Assembly: GCA_028386065.3 (NCBI GenBank)
Contig: JAKUCV010002193.1
Coordinates: forward strand, 4,084-68,083
Source of the DNA: Turnera subulata
Lineage: Eukaryota; Streptophyta; Magnoliopsida; Malpighiales; Passifloraceae
DNA: 64,000 nucleotides
Direction: 5' to 3'
The stretch's first letter is position 1; each line of letters starts with the position of its first letter. The translations under genes were made by a program, and so were the position numbers. The notes beneath the pieces are model-generated. The model was not told the DNA's origin. It ran no database searches and saw only the letters and a program-made list of their open reading frames with translations. Below are positions 1-12,994 of the stretch, piece by piece.

Positions 1-2524
1 TGGGAAGAAAATGGGCTGATTTTGTAAGTCGATCAACGATAACCCAGATGGCATCATGCTGTCTCCGGGTCAACGGTAATCCGACCACAAAGTCCATGGT
101 AATCATCTCCCACTTCCACTCTGGCACTGACAAAGATCTCATTTTCCCAGCTGGAGCCTGATGCTCAGCTTTCACTTGCTGGCAAGTGATACACTTAGCC
201 ACATACTCAGCTACATCCTTCTTCATGCGTGGCCACCAAAAATGACTTCTCAAATTCTGGTACATCTTGGTGCTCCCGGGATGCATAGCATATGGTGTCA
301 TATGTCCTTCTTCCAGAATCTGACTGCGTAGGTCACCAACATTAGGTACATACAGACGCTTTCACAGCATCAATGCACTATCCTCCGCTATGTGGAACTT
401 ATCTTCCTTTCCATTACGGACTGCTTCCTTCAGCTTGATCAGGTCGAGATCTCCATCTTGTAACTGTACAATCCAGCCTCTTAGGTTAGACTTGACTTCA
501 ATATGTGTCAACAAAGCTCCTGTTTCATCGATTGACAAATCAACTCCCATCTTCCTTAACTCAATGAGTGAGGACATCGAGTAGGTCGTGGAAGCATCTT
601 CTGGCTGTCTCCGACTCAAAGCATCTGCTACAACATTAGCTTTTCCAGGATGATACTCAATAGTACAATCATAATCATTCAGCAACTCAACCCAACGTCT
701 TTGTCGCAGGTTAAGCTCCTTCTGAGTCATGATGTACTTGAGACTCTTGTGATCCGTGATAATCCGGCATCTCTCTCCAAACAGATAATGTCGCCAGATC
801 TTCAAAGCAAGAATCACTGCGGCCATCTCCAAATCATGTGTCGGATAGTTCTTCTCGTGTGGCCTCAACTGTCTCGAAGCATAGGCTATCACTCGGCCTT
901 CTTGCATCAAAACAGCTCCCAAACCAAGACCTAAAGCATCGCAGAACAACACGTACTCCACTCCTGGCTTAGGCACTGTCAATACTGGTGCTGTTGTCAG
1001 CTTCTTCTTCAGTTCATCAAAACTCTTCTGGCAGACATTACTCCATACAAAGGCTTGGTCTTTCTTTAACAGCTTGGTCATGGGACTAGCTATCAAAGAG
1101 AAACCCTCGATGAATCTTCGATAATATCCTGCAAGGCCAAGAAAACTCCTGATTTCGGGTACCGTCTTGGGCGGCTCCCATTCCAAAACAGCTTTCACTT
1201 TAGCAGAATCAACCTTAATCCCATCCCCGGATACAACATGTCCAAGGAATGCAACTTCTTCAAGCCAGAACTCACACTTGCTAAACTTGGCATACAACTC
1301 CTTCTCTCGTAGCCTCTGTAGCACTACCCTCAGGTGCTCTTCATGTTCTTTTCGGTTCTTGGAGTATATCAGAATATCGTCGATGAAGACTACAACAAAC
1401 TTATCCAAGAACTCGTTCAAGACCAAGTGCATCAAGCACATGAAAACTGCTGGTGCATTGGTCAAACCAAAAGGAACCACTGTGAACTCAAAGTGACCAT
1501 ACCGAGTGCGGAAAGCTGTCTTCGGTATGTCCTTCTCCGCAATCTTGACCTGATGGTAACCAGATCGAAGATCAATCTTAGAAAATACAGTAGCTCCCTG
1601 TAACTGATCAAAAAGATCATCAATTCTGGGAAACGGATACTTATTCTTCACTGTCACCTTGTTCAGTTGTCGGTAGTCCATACACATGCGCAAACTACCA
1701 TCCTTCTTCTTCACAAAGAGGACTGGTGATCCCCAAGGTGAAATACTAGGTCTGATGAAACCTTTCTCCAACAGCTCATCCAACTGTTTCTTCAGCTCCT
1801 GAAGTTCTGTTGGTGCCATTCGATATGGTGCCATCGAGATAGGTGTCACTCCTGGCATCAAATCGATGGTGTACTCCACTTCTCTGTCAGGTGGCAATCC
1901 TGGCAAATCTTCTGGGAACACATCTGGAAACTCCCTCACAACCATGATGTCTCCCAAAATCGGAGTCTGAACTTCTTCACCCTTGGCATGGGTCAACAAA
2001 GCATCTGGACCATGCGACTCCATTCCGACATCCTGATTAGCAGAGATACTACATGTGGTAGCAGCTCTCCCAATACCTGTCAGCAAAATCTTATGTCCAC
2101 CTTCGGAAGTCAACAACACTTCCTTGGTTCGACAGTTCACCATAGCACTGTACTTGGACAACCAATCCATCCCCAATATGATATCAAAACCTCCCATGTT
2201 CATCACGATCAACCGTGCAAGAAAAATCTCGCCATCATATGAAAGCGAAACATCTCTGCACATGTGGGTTAATCTGACTACTATACCCGCAGGTAACCTA
2301 ACTCTCATTGGACAACCTAAACTCTCACCCGTACAGTTATGTAGTATTGCAAAACTTTGCGCAATAAATGAATGCGTAGCACAAGGGTCTATCAAAGTAT
2401 AAGCAGTACTACCCAAAACTGTAAAGGTACCTGCTATAACATCGACGTCTAGGTGACCTCCAGCATGCTGATTCTCTCCAACCGGATCCATTCGTACCTT
2501 ATATGAGAATGTATGTGTATGCAT
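1..2524 (-). pseudogene. gypsy pol fragment: protease, RT, RNase H, partial integrase
   Basis: A 720-codon frame (2524-362) begins in a retropepsin-like domain. Its active-site region reads [10 protein letters not shown] where a D-[ST]-G triad is expected, so the protease is probably dead. RT follows (residues about 220-400), with [19 protein letters not shown] and the catalytic [10 protein letters not shown]. RNase H occupies about 500-630 ([30 protein letters not shown]). The frame stops at a TGA at 362-364, but the same frame continues to the window edge with RLYVP, an HHCC zinc-binding region (KCITCQQVKAEHQAPAGKM) and the integrase core start (VGLPLTRRQHDAIWVIVDR). One nonsense codon therefore separates RNase H from integrase. 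There is no gag upstream. The integrase end and any chromodomain are outside the window. Confidence 0.92.
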
Positions 2525-2586
2525 ATTATACTAACTCATGACAGACTATGCACAAATAATCACAACAACACCCAAGGACCTACTGC

Positions 2587-2600
2587 CCGCTCCGCTACCA
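2587..2600 (-). other. putative primer-binding site of gypsy element
   Basis: Three bases inside the 5' LTR the minus strand reads TGGTAGCGGAGCGG, beginning TGG as tRNA-primed sites do. It resembles a diverged initiator-Met site. The copia element at 57797 has a very similar TGGTAGCGGAACGG at the same place. The tRNA identity is not settled. Confidence 0.4.
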
Positions 2601-2603
2601 AAC

Positions 2604-5600
2604 TGAAGCGCCCCGACCCGTATTTACCGTAACACAGTAAACACGTGCCGAAACTATTCATAATGATAGAACAGACAGTACAACGTGCAAATATTATACA
2701 ATAGCAACTATCAATACAACTGTCACCCACACTCGGGGACCATTATTCAATCCAAACACAGTGCTCTCAGCAGCAGCAGATAGTATCAGTAATATACATA
2801 TCACAGGAAATCAGCAGTACAGCAATATATATCACACTGCAGCGGAAATGTAGTACAGCATCATAAGCAATAGAATAGCAGCGGAAGACTTATGCACATG
2901 CAACGGTGGTATGGATCCGGAGTCAGGTGGAGAAGAAAGCAGCAGCCATCGAACGTCGTACCTGAACTACGGAAACAACTTAACCTACGGGATGAAACCC
3001 CGCAGGCGAGGGGTGAGTCCGAAGTGCTCACCGACCAAGGATAAACAGTGATATGCAAGCAACCGTAATACTTAAAAGCAAACACAGATAAGCAACAACA
3101 TATCAACAACTGAATCAAGGCCAAAAGAATGCTTAATTATTATTACCAATTTTATCTTCCGGGCCCCCGTCACTGGACAAGCTAGGGTCGTACCTGGTAA
3201 TCAATTAATTCCGGATGCTAGGTCAACAACCAATCCTCATATCAAAACAACCGGATATTCGGCATATCCGAGCCACCGCGGATATTCGGCATATCCGAGC
3301 CACTGGGTATTCGGTATACCCTAACCTCAGGCGACGTCATGCCAACCAGATATTCGGCATATCTGAGCCTCTGCGGATATTCGGCATATCCGAGCCACCG
3401 CGGATATTTGGCATATCCGAGCCACTGGGTATTCGGTATACCCCAACCTCAGGCGACGTCATGCCAACCAGATATTCGGCATATCTGAGCCTCTGCGGAT
3501 ATTCGGCATATCCGAGCCACCGCGGATATTCGGCATATCCGAGCCACTGGGTATTTGGTATACCCTAACCACAGGCATGACGGGCCAACCAAACCAGAAA
3601 CCGACCATAGCATCCCAAAATTAATTTTCAAACCATCGGGTCGTACCACTACTTTCCACATGACAATAATATCAACATCTCAAATCAATTCCAATTCCAA
3701 TTTCATATCCCAATTCCTTTCTCACAATTTCCACAGTCAATAGTTCAACATCAATCTCAGCATATTATCCACATAGTCAATATCACAGTTCAAAGCAACA
3801 ATAATATCCACAACAGTCAACCAGCAAACATTCAACAATTCAGCAGTTCAATCGAACAACAAACACACAAAGTATTACAGGCAACATAACAAGGGTTATC
3901 CATCCTCACCTTAGCCGATATCAACTATGAAATTGCTCAGCAAGTTCCAAGTCCGGTTCCTCAGCAAATTGTTCGTTATCAACTCCTATATCAATCAATA
4001 ATATGCACATATAAGATGGTATGCAAATGTTATACTAATACTGTATACCGTAAATTAATTACTAACTCAGCTCGGTTACTCTCCCGGATTAATTCTCCAT
4101 TATCGTCATCATTCACCATTTATTTCAAGTGCCAAAAATACCCTTCTATACTTTTTCCTATACCCGGGTACTATTCCGGTATTTTACTACCTTGATAATA
4201 CCCTTTCCAAAATTGTTCCTAGGTATGTACTTTCCAAAATATTATTTCTTTAAATTATTATTTTCTTTCCATATGTTATATACTTTATAATATTCTTCCA
4301 AAAATAATTTCCTCAAAATAATTATTTTTCCATACCATAATATATTTTCCCAACCTTATTTTTATTTTCTTCCATTTTATTTCTTTTTCCCAAATTTCAT
4401 TTTCTTTCTATTTCTTCCTTCTTCTTTTTTTTTTACTAAAACGGACTGGGCCCAGGGGTTAGGCCTGGCCCAACGCAGAACCTAGGCCCAAGCATGTGGT
4501 CCACGCCCGGCCCAGTCCCACGCCAGCCCAACCCAGCTGCACCCAGCCCAACCCCAACTGAGGCAGCCCAAACCCATCTGACCCAATACCCAACTGACCA
4601 AGCCCACCCTCTACACACGGGTTGACCCGACCCACACCACTACTCATCCGGGTCGGAGCCTCTAAAACGGGCTGCTCACCTTGGGTGTTGCAGGCCACGG
4701 TGGCGCGTCGGACGGGACGACGGAGAGGGCGAGCAACGAGGCGGCTGCTACACGGCAAGGCGCGCGCGATGGCGAGCACGTCGGTGGCGCGGCGACAAGG
4801 TCGGCAGAGGCGGCGCTAACGGGGAATTCGGTGGAGGGGCCGGCGGCGGGGCGAGTTGCTCTTGACGGGGTGCCTCGTCTCGGACGACGTCGACGAGCAG
4901 GAGGAAGGGCGGCCGGTCGACGCGGTGCGACGAAGAGGAGGAGAGGCGACTGAGGGTGGTTTCAGGTGGCGGCGAGGTGGCTCAGCCGGTGCAGGTGGCG
5001 GCCGGCAGTGGGTGGTGCTGCCGTGGAGAAAGAAAAAGAAAAGAGAAGGTAGGGTGGTGGTGTTGTAAAACGACGGCGTGTAAGGGCTGGTATGTGTTTT
5101 CTTTCTTTTTTTTTCTTTCCTTTTCTTTTGCAAATGGTTTTGCAGGAAATGGAGTTTTTGTTGTTTTTTTTTTCTTTTCTTTTCTTTGCAGGTTGAGTTT
5201 TGCTGGGGAAGAAAAGAAGAGGCAGATGGTGAAGGCGATGATGTGCTCTGGGGAGGTAGAAAAATAATTTTATAGACAGCAAAATTATTGATGAATCACA
5301 GGCTGAATAGGAATTGGCGGCTGAATAATTGAACTTCAATTATGCAGTTACTATGCTGCATGTGAAGTGTGACCCACCTGGACCAGAAAATATCCGGTAT
5401 ACCCACTTATCTTATTTCTGGTCCGTTAATTCGAGAATAACCCGGCTTTTTTTCCGAAGATTCCCGGACCCGGAAAAATCCCAACTTTGGTCCGTAAAAT
5501 CCGCAGAAAATTCCCGAACGTAGGACAAGACTCGGTTTCAGAATCCAATACTCGATTTACCATAATTTAATTACCCAAGATTAAAAAATTAATGGTAAAT

Positions 5601-5659
5601 TACTGTACATTAACTTAAACAGTCCCGGTAAAAATGAAATTTTTACCTGGGCTGTTACA
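2604..5659 (-). repeat. gypsy 5' LTR (about 3.06 kb)
   Basis: On the plus strand it starts TGAAGCGCCCCGACCCG and ends GGGCTGTTACA. Solo LTRs at 6564-9317 and 44889-47771 have matching ends and the same internal order: CCCGACCCGTATTTACCGT terminus, a block with ggatgaaacccCGCAGGCGAGGGGTGAGTCCGAAGTGCTC, a palindrome island, an AT-rich stretch, a GC-rich leader-like stretch with a CAAGGTGAGCA splice-donor-like motif (minus strand, 4673-4683), pyrimidine-rich tracts, then the terminal block. Short open frames in the GC-rich part (about 4440-5340) differ between the three copies and look non-coding. Confidence 0.88.
3251..3570. repeat. palindrome island in gypsy LTR 1
   Basis: A roughly 120-bp unit is repeated about 2.5 times, and each unit holds several hairpins. 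CGGATATTCGGCATATCCG occurs at 3252-3270, 3279-3297 and 3374-3392, and with one loop change at 3401-3419. AGATATTCGGCATATCT at 3348-3364 has both arms changed compatibly. GGTATTCGGTATACC lies at 3306-3320. The island sits just after the conserved GGGCCCCCGTCACTGGACAAGC block. The other LTR copies have hairpins of different sequence at that position. Confidence 0.9.
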
Positions 5660-5984
5660 GCTAACAAGTTTATGGTAAAGCTTCAGGCTTCATGTTACTA
5701 GCAAAGTAAATTGCACTATGATATGGTACTTCAGGACCATATGATACTTCAGAACCAGTCTAATTCTTTTATGAGATCTTTCCATGTCAAAACCTTTCTC
5801 AAAATATAGCACGGCATTTGGAAGCTTCTTCAGGAATTCCAATTATATTTAGATCACAATAATAATATCTAAATCATAAGGAACAATAATAATAAGTGCA
5901 AATACATAGAGTATAAATGAAAGAATTATATTACACATACTCAAATTTGGTTCGAACCATAAAAAATCAACTTAATATCGTACA

Positions 5985-6220
5985 TTCCCGGGAATTAGTT
6001 GCTTCAAGCAACTTGAATCCTTCAGGCTCATGCATATGTCATGACTTATGGATCCGTAAAAATAGGCTGTAATAGCATCCATTAGATGCATTTCTAATTC
6101 TTTTCATATAATGCCAGACTTATTAAAAAATAATTGCATCCACCACAGGGGAGTATATCTCCTCACAATTAATACCAGGTCGTTTGGGTAAAACTTTGTG
6201 CTACAAACCGTGCTTTATTT
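5985..6220 (-). pseudogene. relic of copia reverse transcriptase (copy A)
   Basis: The minus strand carries broken pieces of the region around the copia RT start: a frame corresponding to ARFVAQSFTQ near 6190-6215, and the peptide for a proline-glutamate-glycine-phenylalanine (PEGF-like) motif near 6010-6030, next to the palindromic CTTCAGG repeats. Stops and frameshifts separate them. It matches the better preserved relic at 30985-31250. Confidence 0.65.
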
Positions 6221-6563
6221 CTTACTATTTATTTCTTTTTCCCCATAAATACCCATTTTATGACCGACCGATTTTACACCATTTGGTGTACGAACTACAG
6301 GTTCGGAAAATATCTCGCTTCACAAGCGAGTCTAACATAGCCTTAATTACGTTTCACTTATTTGGCTAATTATTCTGTGCCTACATTCACCAACAGATGT
6401 TGGTTCGTGATCCTCATTTTATTTAGCGCTATGAAATAAATATTCCGTCGACGGTTATTTCACGTCAGTTCCATCTTATTCATGACACTGTAATTGATAT
6501 CTCATCATACTCATTTATTTTAGGTACCTGAGTTACTTCTGGAACTTTTATCAATTGTGTCAG

Positions 6564-9317
6564 TGCAACGCCCCGACCCGCATTTACCGTACACAGTAAA
6601 CACGAGCCGGAACTGTGACAACCCAACCAAATAAACCCAAGCATACAGTGTGAACAACAATAACTCTAGCCCAACGACCCAAAATAGTAAAACAACATAA
6701 ATAGCAAAACCGGCCCAATGGCCCAATAATAGTAAAACATGCACAGCGGAAGACTTTAAAACTCACATGACACTGTATGCTACACCAATGCAAACTATGG
6801 ATCCGAGCCCTGTCCAAGGGATAACGTCGCATCCTGTCTGGAATGCACCCACTCCTGTACCAAAAATAACTCATCCTACGGGATGAAAGCCCGCAGGTGA
6901 GGGGTGAGTCCGAAGTGCTCACCGACGAAGGAAAGACAATCAATATGCAACTATAATTACTCAAGTCAAAAACTGGCAAAAACCGCCAAAATAAATCAAA
7001 AGACTCGTATAAAATCCAATTATCCAATTTTATCTTTCCGGGCCCCGTCACGGATAAGCTAGCGGTCTGACCTGGTTATCAACACATTCCGGGTACCAGA
7101 CCAAATCAGAGAACCCAGGGATCGACATCCCAAAAATACGAACCCAGGGATAGACATTCCAAAAATATATCACGAGATAGACATCCCAAGCATAGACAAG
7201 CTTATCAAGTAACCCAGGTCACGGCCACCACGAAACAGTCTTAAACCATCGAGTCGTACCACTACCTATCACGTGACAATTATATTACTTTCATTAAAAT
7301 CAAATCGTAGGGATCGACATCCCTATCAAGGATCGACATCCTTTCACAATTTAGTATTTATTCCATTATATGTAAACCAAAAAGACTCAAGGATAAACAT
7401 CCAAAACCGACATGGGATAAACATCCCGACCCCAATCAAGACACTGGGATAAACATCCCGAAACATACCACAGCAAGTGCAACATCCAACAATGCAATAA
7501 TCAACAAAACATGATAACCGAGTAATATAGGCACATATCGAAGGAAATCCATCCTCACCTTGGCCGATTACTCAACTTCGGAAACTATGACTGGTCCGAC
7601 GCCGGCTCCTCGGGAAACTGCCCGATATCCAAACCTATACAGCAAAACAACACGTACTCACATAAATGCACATATTCGGTATACTATGATGCCAAAATGT
7701 GAATTTACCCACCCCGGTTACATATCCGTTATTATCTCCATTTACCGAAAATATTTTACTCGTACGTATTTCCAAATATAATTTCGGTACCATACTTTAA
7801 TTAAAACTCTTTTCAAAATATTTTCATAAAATAACTATAATTTCCAAAATAATAATCTCCATAATTTTTCCAGAAAAATAATAAGCTATTCATAATTTTC
7901 AGAAAATATTTATCTAGTATTTATCTTTTTCTAAATATATATAATAATAATATTTTCCAATGCAAAATATAATTAACTTTAATTTCCAAAATATATATTT
8001 ATATACATATACCAAAATCATAATTTTCCAGACGAAATAATATTCATATTAAATTTTCAGAAATTATTTTCAAGGTATATCTATATTTTTTTCCAATTTA
8101 ATAATAGTTTCCAAAACAAAACTTAATTATTTATCAAAGTAAATATATATATATATTTTCCTAAAAATACCAGAATTAGATTGGAAATAATTTTCTCAAC
8201 ATAAACATATATTTTTTCCAAAATCATATACCAGATTAATAAATAAATACATATATACATATATTATTTCTTTTGTTTTTTTTTAACTGGACTGGGCCAT
8301 GAACAGTAAGCCCACGCCCAGCCCAGAATAGTCAAGCCCACACACACACACACACAACCCATTAACACCCAAGCCAAGACACACTCAGCCCAAAACCAAC
8401 CCAAAATCCAACCCATCCAACCCGGGTCAACCCGCGAGACCCAACCCGCCAGGCATCCGGGTCGAATCCACCTCCATCGGGTCTGCTCACCTTGGAAGCT
8501 GCAGACGACGGCGGCGACGCGGGACGGCGAGCGATGACACTGGCAGGGACGAGGCGAAGGCGAGGGTGGCACGTCCTGGCCGTCGACAGCAGCAAGGAAG
8601 ATCGGCGACGGGGCTGCTGAAGCTGCAGGCGTGCGACCCGGTTCGTCCACAACGGTGGCGCGACGGCAGCAGGGAGAGGACGGCGAGGAGGCGCGACTCT
8701 CTGCTCGTCGTCGTCGTGTGGAGGCTGAGCAGGGGCGGTACGGTAGAGAGGTCGGCGGCTCGGGCGGCGCTGCAGCAAGGAGAAGGGAAGGAGATGGATG
8801 GTGGTGAAGGGTGGCCGGCGCGGCAGCCTTCCCGGTTCCCTTCCTCTTTTTTTTCTTTCTTCTTTTTTTCTTTCTTTTTTTCCTCTCTTCTCTTTTTCTC
8901 TCTTTTCTCTTCTTTTTCTCTCTTTTTTTTTTCTTCTCTCTTTTTTTTTTCTTCCCTTCCTCTCCTCTTCCACCGGCTGCCTTCTTTTAATCTGTTTTTT
9001 TTTTACTGTTAATCATGTGAGCACCAATAATACGATTCGTTTGTATTACGGGCGAGTCCGATCCGGACCAGAAAATAACAGATACCTCCTTAGTTATTTT
9101 CCGGTGTGATTTTCCGAGAAATTCCGAAACCCGAAAAATACCAACTTAGTTCCGAAAAATCCGCGGGAAAATCACGAGCGCGGGAAAACTCTTGGTTTCG
9201 AAAAACGACTCCCGATTTACCTTGAATTAATTACCCAAGATTAATTCAATAGTAAATTACGGTAAAAAGACTTCTACAGTCCCGGTAAAAATCCAAATTT
9301 TTACCCGGGCTGTTACA
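6564..9317 (-). mobile_element. solo LTR of the gypsy family with perfect 5-bp TSD
   Basis: Plus-strand ends are TGCAACGCCCCGACCCG and GGGCTGTTACA. The flanks are GTCAG at 6559-6563 and GTCAG at 9318-9322, a perfect target duplication. Joining the flanks restores the copia copy A sequence, as copy B shows near 30610-30665 in inverse orientation. No internal region is present, so this is a solo LTR from LTR-LTR recombination. Orientation is inferred from the matching ends of the gypsy element at 1-5659. It contains a GC-rich stretch (8282-8800), a splice-donor-like AAGGTGAGCA (minus, 8483-8492) and a long pyrimidine tract (8838-8970). Confidence 0.93.
7118..7465. repeat. palindrome island in gypsy solo LTR 2
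   Basis: Repeated short hairpins with a 5-7 bp stem and a 4-nt loop: GGGATCGACATCCC (7118-7131), TAGGGATCGACATCCCTA (7308-7325), AAGGATCGACATCCTT (7328-7343), GGGATAAACATCCC (7414-7427 and 7446-7459), plus weaker copies at 7147 and 7173. It occupies the same place in the LTR as the island in LTR 1, with a different sequence. Confidence 0.88.
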
Positions 9318-10494
9318 GTCAGGGACCTCTTCTGGAGGATTTTCCTCTTCTTGAGGACTTTTAATATGAACCTCTACTGGAGGCCTTATTTTCTTATTGG
9401 GATTATCTTATCTCTTTGCTCCTTTTTCTCCATCGAGAATTTTGTTTTCTTTTTGGAATCGAGTATATTCTACGCTTCTTGCGTACTTTAGATTCATTTG
9501 CATATTATACTTGTTCTTCTGGAACATTAATTTAAACAGGAGCATTTGCAGCTGGTATATAATATTTGGTCACTTTAGGTGTCTGGCAATTGCATATCAA
9601 TTCCTGCAAATGAATCATCTTTTGAACTTCAGGTTCACACTTATTTGTTTGAGGATCAACAATCATACATTGATAAAGCATTTCAATAATATTTTGATCC
9701 AGCTGGTTATTTTCTCCCCCTGATGTTGGATAAACTCTTTCATCAAATTAACAATAAACAAATCTCCAATCATTAGTCAATGGTTTCAATTACTTTGTAA
9801 TTGATGGAGATTCATGCCCAACATATATTCCCAGTCTTCTTTAAGGACCAATTTTACTATGTTGTGGTGGAGCATTATATACTTGTACAACCAACGGTAC
9901 GAAGAAGGGAGTTACTAGGTTCGTGACCATGAACCAATTAAATGGGGAGACATTATGATAACTTGTTGGCTTGATGCACACAAGTGATGCTGCATGTAAA
10001 ATACCATTTTCTCAAACTGTAATTTCATTAACAATGGTCCTGCAATCAATTGTCAATGTTCCCCAGATCTGTTTGGGTTTATTTCCAATGATATACATTA
10101 TCCATTGAAGAAATATACCAGCATTATTTAGACATATAGTCTAATAACATAAGTAGGGATATGTACCCGCAAGTAGCTTAATCATTAAAATAAGTGTGCA
10201 CAATGCCAACTTGCATCATACAGTAGACCATCTAGTCGATGCATCGTAAAAATTACCTAGATGGTCAACACGGCGGAGTTATTAGTCTGCATACATATCC
10301 CTGAATTATTTCCAAACTTGCTGGTGATTCCAGGCCAATCTCATCTTAGGAAGGCCGTATAATTAATTTCGCAGCACACAAACACGTGGAAATTCATTGA
10401 TTGTGAAACTTCTGGTTTTTCAATGAATGATCCAATAAATTTCGTGCATCATTATTGACCCGGGATGGCCCAACCGGTCATGCCAAACAATAAG

Positions 10495-12460
10495 TCCATG
10501 TACCAACTTCAAGTTGGAGCCAGCTTCAGGCTGCTATTTATGTGCCAGCTTCAGGCTGGAAATGATAACTTAGGAAAATTATTTACCAGCTTCTGGCTGG
10601 GGCATACTAGCTATAAATTACATATTTATCAGCCAACTTCTAGTTAGTCTCAACTTCGGGCTGTGCAAACTGTGTATTTAAACACTTAAAAATTGCTAGC
10701 TTTAGGCTAGTGCATTCCAGCTTCTGGCTGGATATGGTAAGTGTAATAACTTAAATTGCTAGCTTCAGGCTGCAATATATGTGCCAATTTTAGGCTTATA
10801 TCTGCCAATCATATCGGAAAAGATCAGAATTATTGGACAATAATTAAATGTGGCGGTAAACTTTTCCAAAAACAAATCCTCGAAGATTGAAAAACTTTGG
10901 AGTTTATTGACAAATAATGCAAATTCTTTTAATTACCAAAAAATCTTCTGGATCTTTTCGGAGACAGAAAGAGGGTCCATATTTGGAAAAATGATACCTA
11001 ACTGTCTAAGCTTAGGCTATAAGAAGGGAGGCGGTTGAGACAGGAAGATACGAAAACTCAGAAAAATCAACAAGACAAGAAAAATGCCTTCCCTAACTAC
11101 TGTTTTCTTTGTTGAGGGTGCCTCTCTAGGAAGGAGGAATAAGTTAGCTTATAGCATGGTGAATGAGCAGCAAGAGGAATTACCGAATGAGCTGGCGAGA
11201 ATTCCTCGTTTAGTGTTTGTAGATGAGCTATACTCGTCTAGGTTCTTTGTGACTCCTATGGAAGAAATTTTCTTCCTAGAGGACCAAGGCAACCTCAAGA
11301 CTAGTTTTTATGGTTCAACTAATTCTATAATATTTTTCATATCAGATAGATTGCAAGAATTTCAACTAGAGCCTTCATGTCAAATTTTAAATCAAAGCAG
11401 TTATTATCACGTTTCCATGATGGCTCGGAGTGTCCCAAGTGTGACAGGGTTACCACCTACATGGCCTAAGGTACGACTTTTACTATGGAATTGCAGGGAC
11501 GTAGCAAGAAGGTCTCAAGACTTTGTGCGTACCTTAAGGGATCTGAAGAATCAGTAAAAGCCCAACATGGTACTGATTACTGAGACTTTGTGGCAAGCAG
11601 GAGAAAATTATGGTGTAATCCCACTCCGTTTTCCTGCAACGAATCGGTTTGAGATACCTGGAGAAAATAACATGGGTGGTATGTGGTTCTCCTGGAACGA
11701 TAGTGTTAGGGTCAACATCAACAACGAGGCTCAGAGTTTTAGAGTCAATGTTGTACCCAACAGATAAATAATTATTTCAACTTTTGTATGAGAATAATTC
11801 CTCTATGTGGATGTTCTCAAGTAATGGATCCATTTTGCAATAATATGCATGTTTTCCTTTAGCTTTGCCATTATAACCTCATTCACAGTCACATGCACAA
11901 TTAATTATACTGTCTTATTCGCTTCAGGGAATAGAGCAGAGTCAATTTGACGGGATCCATAATAATTTCCTTTTATTACTGTAAATGGGGGTTTCTGTAC
12001 TCTTCAAGAGTATTAGCTCTTCTAGAGCATAAATATATGATCTTCTAGAACATAGTAAAGATTGTGTTCTTCAGGAACATATTTAAACTTATGCTCTTCT
12101 GGAGCGCATTAATATTTTTTTCATTTACGAGATTGTACTATCACATGTTTATTTGACATCCACACATATAACTCTCCCCCTTGGATGTCAATTTGCATTG
12201 TCTTCAAGACTAATGCCTGAGCCATTATTATAGAAACAATTATAAAATGTTGTAAAGGAATTAAAATAAAATAAAATATAACACATAATAATAAAACTGA
12301 ACTTAAAATAAAATTATTCAATATGTATTGACTTGCACCTTCAGGGTAAGCAAGATAAGAACAGTATCCATCTTTTGATGGTCATACAATATCCACCTTC
12401 TGGTGGTCATACAACATCCACCTTCTTGTAGTCATACAACATCCACCTTCTTGTGGTCAT
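10495..12460. repeat. scattered GAA-loop micro-hairpins, copia copy A
   Basis: Perfect short inverted repeats recur, seen here as the complement of those in copy B: CCAACTTCAAGTTGG (10503-10517), CCAGCTTCAGGCTGG (10545-10559), CCAGCTTCTGGCTGG (10586-10600), CCACCTTCTGGTGG (12393-12406), and others between 10600-10800 and 12000-12460. The centre is almost always TTCAG, TTCTG or a variant, while the stems differ. Confidence 0.85.
11084..11767 (+). pseudogene. antisense LINE-like endonuclease N-terminus inside copia copy A
   Basis: A frame of about 227 codons runs opposite to the copia element with one nonsense codon (TAA at 11555-11557, where copy B has TAC). The C-terminal half matches the start of the endonuclease/exonuclease/phosphatase domain of plant non-LTR elements: KVRLLLWNCRDVARRS, then KPNMVLITETLW, then GGMWFSWND. 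The N-terminal half (MPSLTTVFFVEGASLG...) I do not recognise. The frame ends before the rest of the domain, so no complete endonuclease is encoded. The same frame is open in copy B (28221-29072). Confidence 0.7.
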
Positions 12461-12994
12461 ATCTTTCTTTAATTTTTCTTTAAAGATCTGCGGGATCTTT
12501 TGGCAGTAAGACATCCAGTCTTTGCTTTATTTTCTCTTTTATTGCATCTTCTAGACGATATGCATTTAAATGCATTCAATGCCCATAACAAATTTCTTTC
12601 AGAAATTTTAAGGGCCTCCATTATTTGTAACATAATTCCAAAATTAAATGAATAAAAGACTATAAATAAACATGGGCCTTTTATTATTAGCCCAATTAAA
12701 ATTAAATGACTGAAAAATAAAAGCAATGGGCCTTGTACTAGCCCAATCAGAACGTAAATTAAAGCAAGAAAATAAATATAATGGACCTTTTCATAGCCTA
12801 ATAAATAATTAAAATTAAAGGCAATGGGCCTTTTATGAGCCCATTTGTAATTTAAATAAAAATATAAAATATGCTTACTCGATAAATCTTTCAGCAGTAT
12901 TAATTATCTCCATATTTTTTTATCAGAATATATAATCCATCCAGATTTTGTTTACCAATATTATTTACCCTTTTCTTTTTTTATATATATTTTC

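Larger units (their letters stand above)
1..5659 (-). mobile_element. Ty3/gypsy LTR retrotransposon, truncated by the window edge
   Basis: The element reads on the minus strand: 5' LTR (5659 down to 2604), a putative primer-binding site, then protease, reverse transcriptase, RNase H and the start of integrase running off the left edge. Only about 80 bp separate the LTR from the protease frame, so gag is missing and the copy cannot be autonomous. The LTR ends in TG/CA with the terminal block GGGCTGTTACA, shared with the solo LTR at 6564-9317. It lies inside copia copy A, whose sequence resumes at 5660; the left LTR and left target duplication are outside the window. The putative right TSD is GCTAA (5660-5664). 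Confidence 0.9.

Noticed and set aside
4436..5339. Several overlapping open frames in the GC-rich part of gypsy LTR 1 (also 8264-9012, 13026-13593, 26165-26734, 46774-47215)
   Set aside because: They lie in high-GC repeat leaders, occur in many phases on both strands, and are not conserved among copies.
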